In this document: one piece after another, positions 16,294 through 23,989 of the stretch | Position numbering within the stretch: position 1 is the stretch's first letter | Layout of the letters: every line of letters starts with the position of its first letter | Origin: Pseudonocardia phyllosphaerae | GTDB taxonomy: Bacteria; Actinomycetota; Actinomycetes; Mycobacteriales; Pseudonocardiaceae | NCBI RefSeq assembly: GCF_046546475.1 | Contig: NZ_JBKGXS010000010.1 | Location: 128,092-192,091 of the forward strand | DNA: 64,000 bases | Direction: 5' to 3' | The notes under the pieces: model-generated | What the model was told of the DNA's origin: nothing | The model's input: the letters and a program-made list of their open reading frames with translations, nothing else | The model's database searches: none | Position numbers and translations under genes: made by a program

Positions 16294-17160
16294 TCAGGGG
16301 GTGTTCGTCGGGCGCGACGATCCGGTTCGTGGCGGCATCGGGGTTCGTGGCGGCATGGGGGTTCGCGGCGGCATCGGCAGGAACCCGCTGGTGCGGCGGA
16401 CGTAGTCGGCGTAGCCGGGGCGGCGCGCCGCGATGTCGCGTTCGAGCAGCGCGGCGCCGGTGCCCTTCACCAGGTTCGCCGTGATGGCGGCGACCCCGAC
16501 CAGCCCGACCAGCCCGGCCGGATGGTGCAGGGCGAGCACGCCCAGGCCCCACCAGACGCACGCGTCGCCGAAGTAGTTCGGGTGCCGGGTGTAGCGCCAC
16601 AGCCCGCGGTCCATCACCTCGCCGCGGTGCGCGGGGTCGGCGGTGAACCGGGCCAGCTGGGCGTCGCCGACGGTCTCGAAGACGAACCCGACCGCCCACA
16701 GCGCCACCCCGGCGACGGTGACGGCCACACCCCAGCCGCCGACGCCGCCGTAGCAGGCGATCTGCACGGGCAGCGAGACGATCCACATCACCGCGCCCTG
16801 GGTCGGGTAGATCTTCGCCAGGAACGTCGCGGGGGCACGGCGGCGCAGATCGACGTAGCGCCGGTCCTCGGGCCTGCCGTGGTTGCGCCGGCCCACGTGC
16901 CAGGCCAGCCGCCCGCCCCAGACGGCGACGAGCAGCACCACCAGTACCCGCCGCCACGTGCTGCCCGCCGGGTCGAGCAGCCCGGCGGTGACCGCGCTGA
17001 CCAGCGCGATCACCACGAACCCGAGCCCCCAGACGACGTCGACGCCGTCGTGCCGGTCGCGCCGCAGCCCGACCAGGCACGCCACGCCCATCACCACCGC
17101 GACGGCGACGAGCGTGACGCCGAGGTTCGCGGCCAGTGCCGCCCACGGGAAGCCGGTCAT
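16294..17160 (-). CDS. DUF1295 membrane protein (steroid 5-alpha-reductase-like fold)
   Basis: A 288-residue multi-pass membrane protein. The C-terminal half has the DUF1295 / isoprenylcysteine-methyltransferase-type signature (RYTRHPNYFGDACVWWG, then RRPGYADYVRRTSGFLP), which in relatives binds NADPH or SAM. It may reduce or methylate a lipid intermediate. About seven hydrophobic segments. The tail carries three copies of PPRTPM encoded by an 18-base tandem repeat (16324-16377). The ATG at 17160 overlaps the upstream methyltransferase stop by 4 bases. The order DUF1295, CFA synthase, DUF1365, FAD oxidoreductase also occurs around ufaA1 in M. tuberculosis. Confidence 0.85.
   Translation of the reverse strand: MTGFPWAALAANLGVTLVAVAVVMGVACLVGLRRDRHDGVDVVWGLGFVVIALVSAVTAGLLDPAGSTWRRVLVVLLVAVWGGRLAWHVGRRNHGRPEDRRYVDLRRRAPATFLAKIYPTQGAVMWIVSLPVQIACYGGVGGWGVAVTVAGVALWAVGFVFETVGDAQLARFTADPAHRGEVMDRGLWRYTRHPNYFGDACVWWGLGVLALHHPAGLVGLVGVAAITANLVKGTGAALLERDIAARRPGYADYVRRTSGFLPMPPRTPMPPRTPMPPRTGSSRPTNTP
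16324..16377. repeat. 18-base tandem repeat, three copies
   Basis: GGTTCGTGGCGGCATCGG and two near-copies (16324-16341, 16342-16359, 16360-16377) lie inside the 3' end of the DUF1295 gene and encode the repeated PPRTPM tail. Confidence 0.85.
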
Positions 17161-18560
17161 GCGCTCGCGGACTCGGTGGTGACCGTCGAGCCGGGGGAGA
17201 CCGCCGGGTCCAGCCCGAGGATCCCGGTGCGGCTGCGCGGCAGCCCGGAAGCGCCGTCGGCGCCGGGGCGCACGGTCAGGATCTGGTGCACGCCCATCCG
17301 GTTCTCCTCGAACGCCAGCGCCGCACCGGCCAGGTACAGCAGCCAGACGCGCCACTGCTCCTCGCCGATCAGCGCGACGGCCTCGTCGCGGCGGTCCTGC
17401 AGGGTGTCCAGCCACGGCCGGACCGTCCAGACGTAGTGCTCGCGCAGCGACTGGACGTCGACGATCTCGTGCCCGGCCTGCTCCAGGAACCCGAGCGTCT
17501 CGCCGAGCGGGCGCATGTACATGTCCGGGGCGACGTAGGCCTCCATGAACGCGCCGCCGCCCGGGGCGGTGTTCGCACCGACCGAGCCGCGCGACATCTG
17601 CTGCAGCAGCAGCCTGCCGTGCGGGCGCAGCATCCGGTGCAGCTGTCCGGCGTAGACGGCGTAGTTCTCCTGGCCGACGTGCTCGCCCATCTCGATCGAG
17701 GAGACGGCGTCGAATGCCGCAGCAGGGTCCTCGGCGATCTCGCGGTAGTCCTGCAGCCGGATCTCGACGCGGTCGGCCAGCCCGGCGCGGCGGACGCGTT
17801 CCAGGCCGTAGTCGCGCTGCTCGGCGGACAGGGTCACGCCGGTGGCGTGCACGCCGTAGTGCTCGGCCGCGTGGACCAGCAGCGACGCCCAGCCGCAGCC
17901 GACGTCGAGCAGCCGCATCCCCGGCGCCAGCCCGAGCTTGCGGCAGATCAGGTCCAGCTTGTCGCGCTGGGCCTGCTCCAGGCCGTAGTGCTCGTCGGTG
18001 TCGCGGGCCCAGTAGCCGCAGGAGTAGGCCATCTGCGGGTCGAGCAGGAACTCGTAGAAGTCGTTGGACAGGTCGTAGTGGTGGCTGATCGCGTCCCGGT
18101 CGCGGCGGCGCGTGTGCCGCCTGCCCCCGAGCTTCGCCTCCGACGCCGGCGGCGCGGGCGGCGGCCCGACGGCGCCGAGCCGTGCCGCGGTGCGCAGCGC
18201 GCCCAGCTTCTGCCGCCACCCGAGCTTCACCGCACCCGCGCCGGGCCGTGCCGTGCCGGTGCTCGCTCCGCCTGCGCTCCGCGAGAGCTTCCAGAAGCGG
18301 GACAGCCCGTCCGCCACGTCGCCGTCGACGGACAGGTCGCCGGACACGAACGCCCGGGCCAGGCCCAGCTCGCCCGGCGCCCACAGCAGCCTGCGCAGCG
18401 CGCGACGGCGGTTGACGATCACCGTCGGCGGGTTCGGGTCGTCCGCGGTGCCGGTGAACCCGGCCTCGCTGCCGTCCCAGGCCCGCAGCCGCACCGGGAG
18501 CGGGGCGCCGAGGACGTCCTCCAGCAGTCCGGCGAGACGGGCGGCGGGGGTGGTGCTCAC
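17157..18560 (-). CDS. Cyclopropane-fatty-acid-synthase-like methyltransferase (paralogue 2)
   Basis: A 467-residue SAM-dependent methyltransferase acting on acyl chains of phospholipids. It has an N-terminal sterol-carrier-like region (about 1-100), a loop rich in Gly/Ala/Pro (about 105-150), then the methyltransferase core: HYDLSNDFYEFLLDP, the SAM motif LLDVGCGWASLLVHA, VSSIEMGEHVG and the C-terminal AFEENRMGVHQ. These match the CFA synthase family. GTG 18560 overlaps the upstream paralogue's stop (GTGA). Whether it makes a cyclopropane or a methyl branch cannot be told. It is clearly divergent from the adjacent paralogue, so the two probably act on different double bonds or at successive steps. 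Confidence 0.88.
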   Translation of the reverse strand: MSTTPAARLAGLLEDVLGAPLPVRLRAWDGSEAGFTGTADDPNPPTVIVNRRRALRRLLWAPGELGLARAFVSGDLSVDGDVADGLSRFWKLSRSAGGASTGTARPGAGAVKLGWRQKLGALRTAARLGAVGPPPAPPASEAKLGGRRHTRRRDRDAISHHYDLSNDFYEFLLDPQMAYSCGYWARDTDEHYGLEQAQRDKLDLICRKLGLAPGMRLLDVGCGWASLLVHAAEHYGVHATGVTLSAEQRDYGLERVRRAGLADRVEIRLQDYREIAEDPAAAFDAVSSIEMGEHVGQENYAVYAGQLHRMLRPHGRLLLQQMSRGSVGANTAPGGGAFMEAYVAPDMYMRPLGETLGFLEQAGHEIVDVQSLREHYVWTVRPWLDTLQDRRDEAVALIGEEQWRVWLLYLAGAALAFEENRMGVHQILTVRPGADGASGLPRSRTGILGLDPAVSPGSTVTTESASA

Positions 18561-19888
18561 GAGGCGGCTCCGGGGACGAAGGAGGGCTTGCGCTGCAGGG
18601 AGAACTGGAAGACGTCGAGATAGCCGACGCGGAACCCGGCCTCGCAGTAGCCCAGGTAGAACTCCCACATCCGGCGGAACGTCTCGTCGAACCCGAGGGC
18701 GGCGACGTCGTCCCAGCGGGACAGGAACCGCTCGCGCCAGTGGCCGAGCGTGCGGGCGTAGTCGAAGCCGAGGCTGCGGCGCTCGGCGACGTGCAGGCCG
18801 GTGTGCGCGTCGAGGTTCTCCTCGATCGCGGTGACCGACGGGATGATGCCGCCGGGGAACACGTACTTGTGGATCCAGGTGTAGTCGTTGCGCGCCAGCA
18901 TCATCCGCTGGTGCGGCATGGTGATCGACTGCAGCCCGACGCGGCCGCCCGGCTTGAGCAGCCGGTCCAGCGTGGCGAAGAACGTCGGCCAGTACGCCAC
19001 CCCGACGGCCTCGATCATCTCCACCGAGACGACGGCGTCGTAGGAGCCCTGGGCCTCGCGGTAGTCGCGCAGCAGCACCTGGACGCGGTCGGCGACCCCG
19101 GCCTCGGCCACCCGCGCCTCGGCAAGCTCCTTCTGCTCCTGGGAGATCGTCAGCGTGGTGACCCGGGCGCCGCGCTGCGCGGCCCGCGTCGCGAGCCCGC
19201 CCCAGCCGGTCCCGATCTCCAGCACGTGCATGCCCTCGCGGACGGCGGCCATGTCCAGGATGCCGTCGATCTTGCGTTCCTGCGCGAGGACCAGGTCGTC
19301 GGAGTCGTCGGCGAACCAGCCTGCGGAGTACGACATCGTCTCGTCGAGGAAGATCGAGAACAGGTCGTTGGACAGGTCGTAGTGGCGGTGGATGTTCTCC
19401 CGCGACCCCTCCACCGAGTTGACCTCCGCGGCGGGCTGGCGGGCCTCGGCGAACCGGCGGCCCAGGCGCTGCAGCGCCGGCGGGATCAGCGTCGACAGCC
19501 GCGCCGCGAACGGGGTGAGCAGGCCCGGCAGGTCGGTCGTCGTCCAGTCGCCCACCATGTACGACTCGCCGAACCCGATCTTGGAGTTGGCGCCGAGCCG
19601 GGCGAAGAACGCCTCCGGGCGCTCGATGCGCATCACCGGCGACGACGCGTCCCCGGCCCCGATCCGCGCCCCGCCCGGAAAGATCACCCGCACCGGGAGG
19701 CTGCGGACGGCGTTGCGGAACAACGACTCCGCGACCCGCGCCTTCACCGGGGCCACCGGCGGCGTCGCGAGTCCCGGCCAGACGCCCTCGTTCGGGCGGG
19801 GCACGGCGTGGCTGCGGCCACGGCCCGGCGACGCGCCGCCGCGGGGTCCGGCCGCGGTGGCGCGGGACAGGTCGTGCTGCGTGGTCAT
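18557..19888 (-). CDS. Cyclopropane-fatty-acid-synthase-like methyltransferase (UfaA1-like)
   Basis: A 443-residue SAM-dependent fatty-acyl methyltransferase. Key segments are HYDLSNDLFSIFLDETMSYS, the SAM motif HVLEIGTGWGGLATRAA, VVSVEMIEAVG, a YVFPGG segment and a DYARTLGHWRERF C-terminal part, as in UfaA1-type enzymes. The N-terminus has about 30 disordered Gly/Arg-rich residues. ATG 19888 overlaps the DUF1365 stop by 4 bases. It sits between DUF1365 and a second CFA-type gene in the same operon. The likely role is methyl transfer to the double bond of a membrane fatty acid; the exact product is unknown. Confidence 0.9.
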   Translation of the reverse strand: MTTQHDLSRATAAGPRGGASPGRGRSHAVPRPNEGVWPGLATPPVAPVKARVAESLFRNAVRSLPVRVIFPGGARIGAGDASSPVMRIERPEAFFARLGANSKIGFGESYMVGDWTTTDLPGLLTPFAARLSTLIPPALQRLGRRFAEARQPAAEVNSVEGSRENIHRHYDLSNDLFSIFLDETMSYSAGWFADDSDDLVLAQERKIDGILDMAAVREGMHVLEIGTGWGGLATRAAQRGARVTTLTISQEQKELAEARVAEAGVADRVQVLLRDYREAQGSYDAVVSVEMIEAVGVAYWPTFFATLDRLLKPGGRVGLQSITMPHQRMMLARNDYTWIHKYVFPGGIIPSVTAIEENLDAHTGLHVAERRSLGFDYARTLGHWRERFLSRWDDVAALGFDETFRRMWEFYLGYCEAGFRVGYLDVFQFSLQRKPSFVPGAAS

Positions 19889-20703
19889 CGCGTGACCCCT
19901 TCCTGGTGGCGTTCCGCTACGGGAGGAGATTCGGGCAGCTGGGTCGTCTGGTTCTGCGGCGGAGGAGTGGAGCGCGCCACGATCGGGATGCGGCGCAACC
20001 ACAACCCGATGCCGTGCCACCGGATCAGCGCCGACGTGCGCTGGGTGACCAGCGGCCGGCGCAGTACCGTGCGCGCGACCTCGCGGACCGTCGCCGGGCG
20101 GCGGGTGCCGGCCAGCGTCGCGACCAGGGCGGGCGCGCCCTCCTGGTGCAGCGTGACGGAGATGCCGAGCCGCTCGCCGGGCTCGGGCAGGTGCATCGAG
20201 TAGCTGCCGTCGACGGTGAGGAACGGCGAGACGTAGAACTCCTTGTCCGCCGTCGCCCGCCCCGCCTCGTCCGGGTGGAGCAGGTAGCAGTGCCGCTCGC
20301 CGTAGGTGTTGTGCACCTCCGCGACCACGCAGGCCAGGGACCCGTCGGGGTGGTGGCACCAGAACACCGAGATCGGGTTGAACACGTAGCCCAGCACCCG
20401 GGCGTGCGCGAGCATCCGGATCCGGCCGCCGCGCAGGTCGATGCCGTGCGCGGCGAGGTAGGCGTCGACGTTCTCGCGGATCGAACGGTCCGGGTCGCCG
20501 AGGTGGTCGGCGGCGTCGAACCGGGCGAACGGGCGCAGCCACCGGGGCAGCTCGGGCAACGCGTCGAGGTCGACGAGCCACACGTAGAGCGGGTGCGCGA
20601 ACGCGGTCGGCAGGTCGCGCCGGCGGGCGTGGCGGACCTCGGCGTCGTAGAGCACCGGGGCGGCCCTGTTCGCCGTGTCACTGCCGGCCGTGCCCCCGCT
20701 CAC
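19885..20703 (-). CDS. DUF1365 family protein
   Basis: A 272-residue DUF1365 protein, usually encoded beside a CFA-synthase-like methyltransferase and an amine-oxidase-like FAD enzyme. Visible conserved pieces are the start VLYDAEVRHARR, the DLDALPELPRWL segment, VLGYVFNPISVFWCHHPDG, EVHNTYGERHCYLL and KEFYVSPFLTVDGSYSMHLPEP. No catalytic function is established to my knowledge; an oxidative or acyl-handling step is inferred from context. GTG 20703 overlaps the upstream FAD gene's stop by 4 bases, and its own stop overlaps the downstream start. Confidence 0.9.
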   Translation of the reverse strand: MSGGTAGSDTANRAAPVLYDAEVRHARRRDLPTAFAHPLYVWLVDLDALPELPRWLRPFARFDAADHLGDPDRSIRENVDAYLAAHGIDLRGGRIRMLAHARVLGYVFNPISVFWCHHPDGSLACVVAEVHNTYGERHCYLLHPDEAGRATADKEFYVSPFLTVDGSYSMHLPEPGERLGISVTLHQEGAPALVATLAGTRRPATVREVARTVLRRPLVTQRTSALIRWHGIGLWLRRIPIVARSTPPPQNQTTQLPESPPVAERHQEGVTR

Positions 20704-21971
20704 CAGGCCACCCCCAGTGCGCGGGCGGCGCGCACCCCGGAGGCGCAGCCGTCCTCGTGGAAACCCCAGCCGTGGTACGCGCCGGCGTAGGCGGTGACCG
20801 GGGTGTTCAGCTCCGGTAGGCGGCGCTGCGCGGCGACCGAGGTGGGCGTGTAGACGGGGTGCTCGTAGGTCATCCGGGCGACGACGGTGTCCGGGGCGAC
20901 CCGGTCGCGGCCGTTGAGCGTGACGACCCAGGACTCCGGGTCGGTGAGCCGCATCAGCCGGTTCATGTCGTAGCTGACCAGTACCGGGCTGTCACTGGCA
21001 TCCCCGCAGGCGGGCTTGAGGTAGTTCCACGACGCCCGCGCCCCGCGCCGGGTGGGTAGCACCCCGGTGTCGTGGTGCAGCCAGGTCTCGTTGCGGGAGT
21101 AGGTGAACGCGCCGAGGACGTCGCGCTCGTCGGCGGAGGGGTCGGCCAGCAGCGCCAGTGCCTGGTCCGGGTGCGTGGCGATCACGACGCGGTCGAACCC
21201 GGCGACGTCGTCGGCGTCGTCGCGGATCTCGACGCCGGCCGGGGTGCGCAGCACCGACCGCACCGGCGTCGACGTCCGCACGGCCGGGAGCTGCTTGACG
21301 ATCCGGTCGACGTAGGAACGGGAGCCGCCGGTGACCGTGCGCCACTGCGGCGAGCCGCCGATCCCGAGCATCCCGTGGTGGTGCAGGAACGTGAACAGGT
21401 AGCGGGCCGGGTAGTCCAGCGAGATCGCCGCGCCCGCCGACCACACGCAGGACACCACCGGGATCATGAAGTGCTCGACGAAGTAGCGGGAGTAGCCGCC
21501 GATCGCCAGGAACGCCCCGAGCGTCACGTCGCCCGCGTCGGGGGACTCCAGCACCCGCCGGGCGTGCCGGTGGAAGCGGACGACCTCGCCGAGCATCTGC
21601 AGGTAGGCGGGCCGCCGGAACAGGTTCGACGCCTGCGGGAACAGCCCGCCGAGCTTGCGCGCCCCGGCGTACTCCAGTCCGCAGCCCTCACAACGCACCG
21701 ACATCGACATGTCCGAGTCCTGGGTGGGCACGCCGAGCTCGTCGAACAGCCGGAGCAGGTTCGGGTAGGTCCGGTCGTTGTGCACGATGAACCCGGTGTC
21801 GACGCGGGTCGTGCGGCCGTCGGCGGCGGCGAGCTCGTGGGTGTGGGCGTGCCCGCCGGTGCGGTCGTCGGCCTCGTAGAGGGTCACGTCGTGTGACGGC
21901 GCCAGCAGGTACGCGGCGGTCAGGCCGGACACCCCGCTGCCGACCACCGCGACCGTCGGCCGTCCGTTCAT
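20700..21971 (-). CDS. FAD/NAD(P)-dependent oxidoreductase (amine-oxidase-like)
   Basis: A 423-residue flavoprotein of the amine oxidase/desaturase superfamily. The FAD-binding start is VAVVGSGVSGLTAAYLLA, followed by the GG-doublet motif TGGHAHTHEL. The C-terminal FAD segment is GAYHGWGFHEDGCASGVRAA. Relatives beside CFA-type methyltransferases and DUF1365 are linked to unusual fatty acid synthesis. It may oxidise, desaturate or isomerise an acyl chain before or after methylation; that is inference. ATG 21971 overlaps the hydrolase stop by 4 bases. Confidence 0.88.
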   Translation of the reverse strand: MNGRPTVAVVGSGVSGLTAAYLLAPSHDVTLYEADDRTGGHAHTHELAAADGRTTRVDTGFIVHNDRTYPNLLRLFDELGVPTQDSDMSMSVRCEGCGLEYAGARKLGGLFPQASNLFRRPAYLQMLGEVVRFHRHARRVLESPDAGDVTLGAFLAIGGYSRYFVEHFMIPVVSCVWSAGAAISLDYPARYLFTFLHHHGMLGIGGSPQWRTVTGGSRSYVDRIVKQLPAVRTSTPVRSVLRTPAGVEIRDDADDVAGFDRVVIATHPDQALALLADPSADERDVLGAFTYSRNETWLHHDTGVLPTRRGARASWNYLKPACGDASDSPVLVSYDMNRLMRLTDPESWVVTLNGRDRVAPDTVVARMTYEHPVYTPTSVAAQRRLPELNTPVTAYAGAYHGWGFHEDGCASGVRAARALGVAW

Positions 21972-22732
21972 GTCGTGCTCCTTCGGGGTCCTCGGCGGGA
22001 TCCCGCCTCGAGCGGGACCTGCAGCCCCGCGGGCGCGGGCTCCGCCATGGCGTTCGTGATCGAGGGGTCCGGGGGTTCGGCGCCGAGCTCGCCGAGGACG
22101 AAGCGCCGCACCAGCGACGTCCAGTCCGCGGCGCGGCGGAGCATCGCGTGCCCGTCGCCGTGCACGTCGAAGCGGGCGACCCGGTCGGTCACCGCGCGGG
22201 CGCGTTCGGCGTAGGCGAGGGACTCGGCGGGGTCGGTGATCCGCTCGTGGTCGCCGTGCGCGATCAGCACCGAGCGCCCGGCGAGCTGCGCGACCGGGTC
22301 GGTGCCGTCGAGCCAGGGCGCCAGCGCACAGACCGCGACGACGTCCGGGGCACCGGCCGCGTACAGCACGGCGCGGCCGCCCATCGAGTGCCCGACCAGC
22401 GCGAGGGGGCGCCCGGGGTGCCGGCGGGCCAGCTCGCCGATCGCCCACTCGGTGTCGACGAGCGCGTCGCGGGCGGCACCGTTCCAGCCCCGCACCCGGT
22501 AGCGCAGCAGGTACACCGCGACGCCGACGCCCAGCTCGCTGCGGGCGTGCCGGCCGTACCGGTCCAGGGCGTGCGCGAACGGCCGCATCCGCCAGTACGC
22601 CAGCCCGCGGCGCGTGGCGGGCACCGTCGAGTGCGACTGCCCGCCGTGCGCGACCAGGACGACGGCGGCCGGTTCCGCCCGGACGTGCGCCCCGGGCACG
22701 GCCTCCAGCCGCGGCAGCGGACGGTCGGACAC
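21968..22732 (-). CDS. Alpha/beta hydrolase, first gene of the lipid operon
   Basis: A 254-residue hydrolase with the nucleophile elbow LVGHSMGGRA, an early VVLVAHGGQSH strand, a possible acid in SVLIAHGDHERITDP and a likely catalytic His in VHGDGHAML, a complete serine-hydrolase triad. It could be a lipase, esterase or thioesterase that frees or transfers acyl chains. GTG 22732. It leads a six-gene run (to 16294) in which every junction is a 4-base overlap. The gene ahead is divergent, so the operon promoter should lie in 22733-23005. Confidence 0.85.
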   Translation of the reverse strand: MSDRPLPRLEAVPGAHVRAEPAAVVLVAHGGQSHSTVPATRRGLAYWRMRPFAHALDRYGRHARSELGVGVAVYLLRYRVRGWNGAARDALVDTEWAIGELARRHPGRPLALVGHSMGGRAVLYAAGAPDVVAVCALAPWLDGTDPVAQLAGRSVLIAHGDHERITDPAESLAYAERARAVTDRVARFDVHGDGHAMLRRAADWTSLVRRFVLGELGAEPPDPSITNAMAEPAPAGLQVPLEAGSRRGPRRSTT

Positions 22733-23005
22733 GGGCTGGCCTCCTCGGACGCGGTCGGGGTGCGGGACACCGGGGCGTTCGTCCGGTCCGTCCGGGACGG
22801 CCGGATGGTGCGACAGGAGTCACAAGCGGTTCGCTGCACCGGGTCTCCCCGGTCGCGGACCATGTGAACGTGTCCGATCGGATCATCGCCCGGGTGCGGT
22901 GATCCGGCCACCGGCGACCGGCGAAGATGTGAGCAGGCCGTCCGGACCGTACCCCCGGAATCGGCCACTCCGACGAACCGGACGAGAACGAGGGAGAACG
23001 ACGAG
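22733..23005. promoter_or_regulatory. Divergent promoter region of the lipid operon and plsC-like gene
   Basis: This 273-base gap separates the leftward lipid operon from a rightward acyltransferase gene. I see no strong palindrome. The plsC-like gene has GAGGGAG before its ATG. Promoter elements for the operon cannot be assigned by eye. Confidence 0.4.
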
Positions 23006-23845
23006 ATGGGCATGCCACCGGAGCTGACGGTGTGGCAGCGGATCGAGGCGACGCTGCGCAGGCGTCGCCGGACCTCGGGATTCTGGTTCGGGCTCGCGAT
23101 CGCGGTGATCTGGCCGATCGTGCTGTGGGGCACCCGGCTCGGCTGGCGCGGCGGGGAGAACCTGCCGAAGTCCGGCGGGGCGCTGCTGGTCGGCAACCAC
23201 GTGTCGTTCTCCGACCCGATCTTCGACATCGCGTTCGGCACCGCGCACGGGCGGATGCCGCGGTTCATGGCCAAGGCCGAGCTGTGGGACGTCCCGGTCG
23301 TGAAGTGGGTGCTCGGCGGCGGCGGGCACATCCCGGTGTACCGCGCGTCGAAGCGGGCGGGGGAGTCGTTCCAGGGTGCGATCGACGCCCTGGAGCGCGG
23401 CGAGATCGTCGCCGTCTACCCGGAGGGCACCTACACCGAGGACCCCGAGGGCTGGCCGATGAAGCCCAAGAGTGGCGTCGCGCGGATCGCGCTGCGCAGC
23501 GGGGCCCCGGTCATCCCGGTCGCGAACTGGGGCACCCAGGACTTCCTGCCCGCCGACGGGAAGCCGAAGATGTTCCCGCGCAAGCGGATCGGCATCTCGG
23601 TTGGCCCGCCCGTCGACCTGTCGGAGTTCGCCGGCAAGCCGCTGACGAAGACCACCCTCGACGCCGCCACCACGAAGATCATGGACGCGGTGCTGGTGCT
23701 GCTGGAGGACCTGCGGGGCGAGAAGGCCCCCGACCGGCCGCCGTACGACCCGGCCGCGGCGAAGAAGGCCGCCCCCGGGATCGCCGCGCCTGCCGACGCC
23801 CCGGCGGCACCGGGCACGCCGGTGGGGGAGCGCGAAGCCGGCTGA
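23006..23845 (+). CDS. 1-acyl-sn-glycerol-3-phosphate acyltransferase (PlsC-like)
   Basis: A 279-residue acyltransferase that adds an acyl chain in glycerophospholipid synthesis. The catalytic motif is NHVSFSDP (NHx4D type), followed by the substrate motif VYPEGTYTED, with GHIPVYR and SGAPVIPVANWG further along. One hydrophobic helix (about residues 25-45) anchors it to the membrane. The Ala/Pro-rich C-terminal tail is low complexity. ATG 23006 has GAGGGAG about 8 bases upstream. It diverges from the lipid-modification operon, which fits a membrane-lipid theme. Confidence 0.9.
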   Translation: MGMPPELTVWQRIEATLRRRRRTSGFWFGLAIAVIWPIVLWGTRLGWRGGENLPKSGGALLVGNHVSFSDPIFDIAFGTAHGRMPRFMAKAELWDVPVVKWVLGGGGHIPVYRASKRAGESFQGAIDALERGEIVAVYPEGTYTEDPEGWPMKPKSGVARIALRSGAPVIPVANWGTQDFLPADGKPKMFPRKRIGISVGPPVDLSEFAGKPLTKTTLDAATTKIMDAVLVLLEDLRGEKAPDRPPYDPAAAKKAAPGIAAPADAPAAPGTPVGEREAG

Positions 23846-23871
23846 CCGCGGCCGGCTGACCGCGGCCGGCT
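23846..23871. repeat. 14-base tandem repeat just after the plsC-like gene
   Basis: The unit GCTGACCGCGGCCG occurs twice in tandem with a partial third copy, repeating the stop-codon region of the acyltransferase gene. Confidence 0.6.
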
Positions 23872-23889
23872 GACCCCGCAGCCGGTTCC

Positions 23890-23971
23890 CACACCCCTGC
23901 GCCGGCCCGCACACCTCTGCCGGGGTTCGCACACCCGAAATATGGGGTGTGGGGACCGGCGCGGGGGTGTG
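23890..23971. terminator. Nested inverted repeats between convergent genes
   Basis: The outer arms CACACCCCTGCGCCGG (23890-23905) and CCGGCGCGGGGGTGTG (23956-23971) pair with one mismatch. An inner stem CACACCC (23930-23936) / GGGTGTG (23945-23951) closes an 8-base AT-rich loop. A further CACACC copy lies near 23910. The position between two convergent stops suits a bidirectional terminator, though the multi-copy CACACC pattern also resembles a repeat element. Confidence 0.65.
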
Positions 23972-23989
23972 AGGTGGGTCCGAGCTCCG

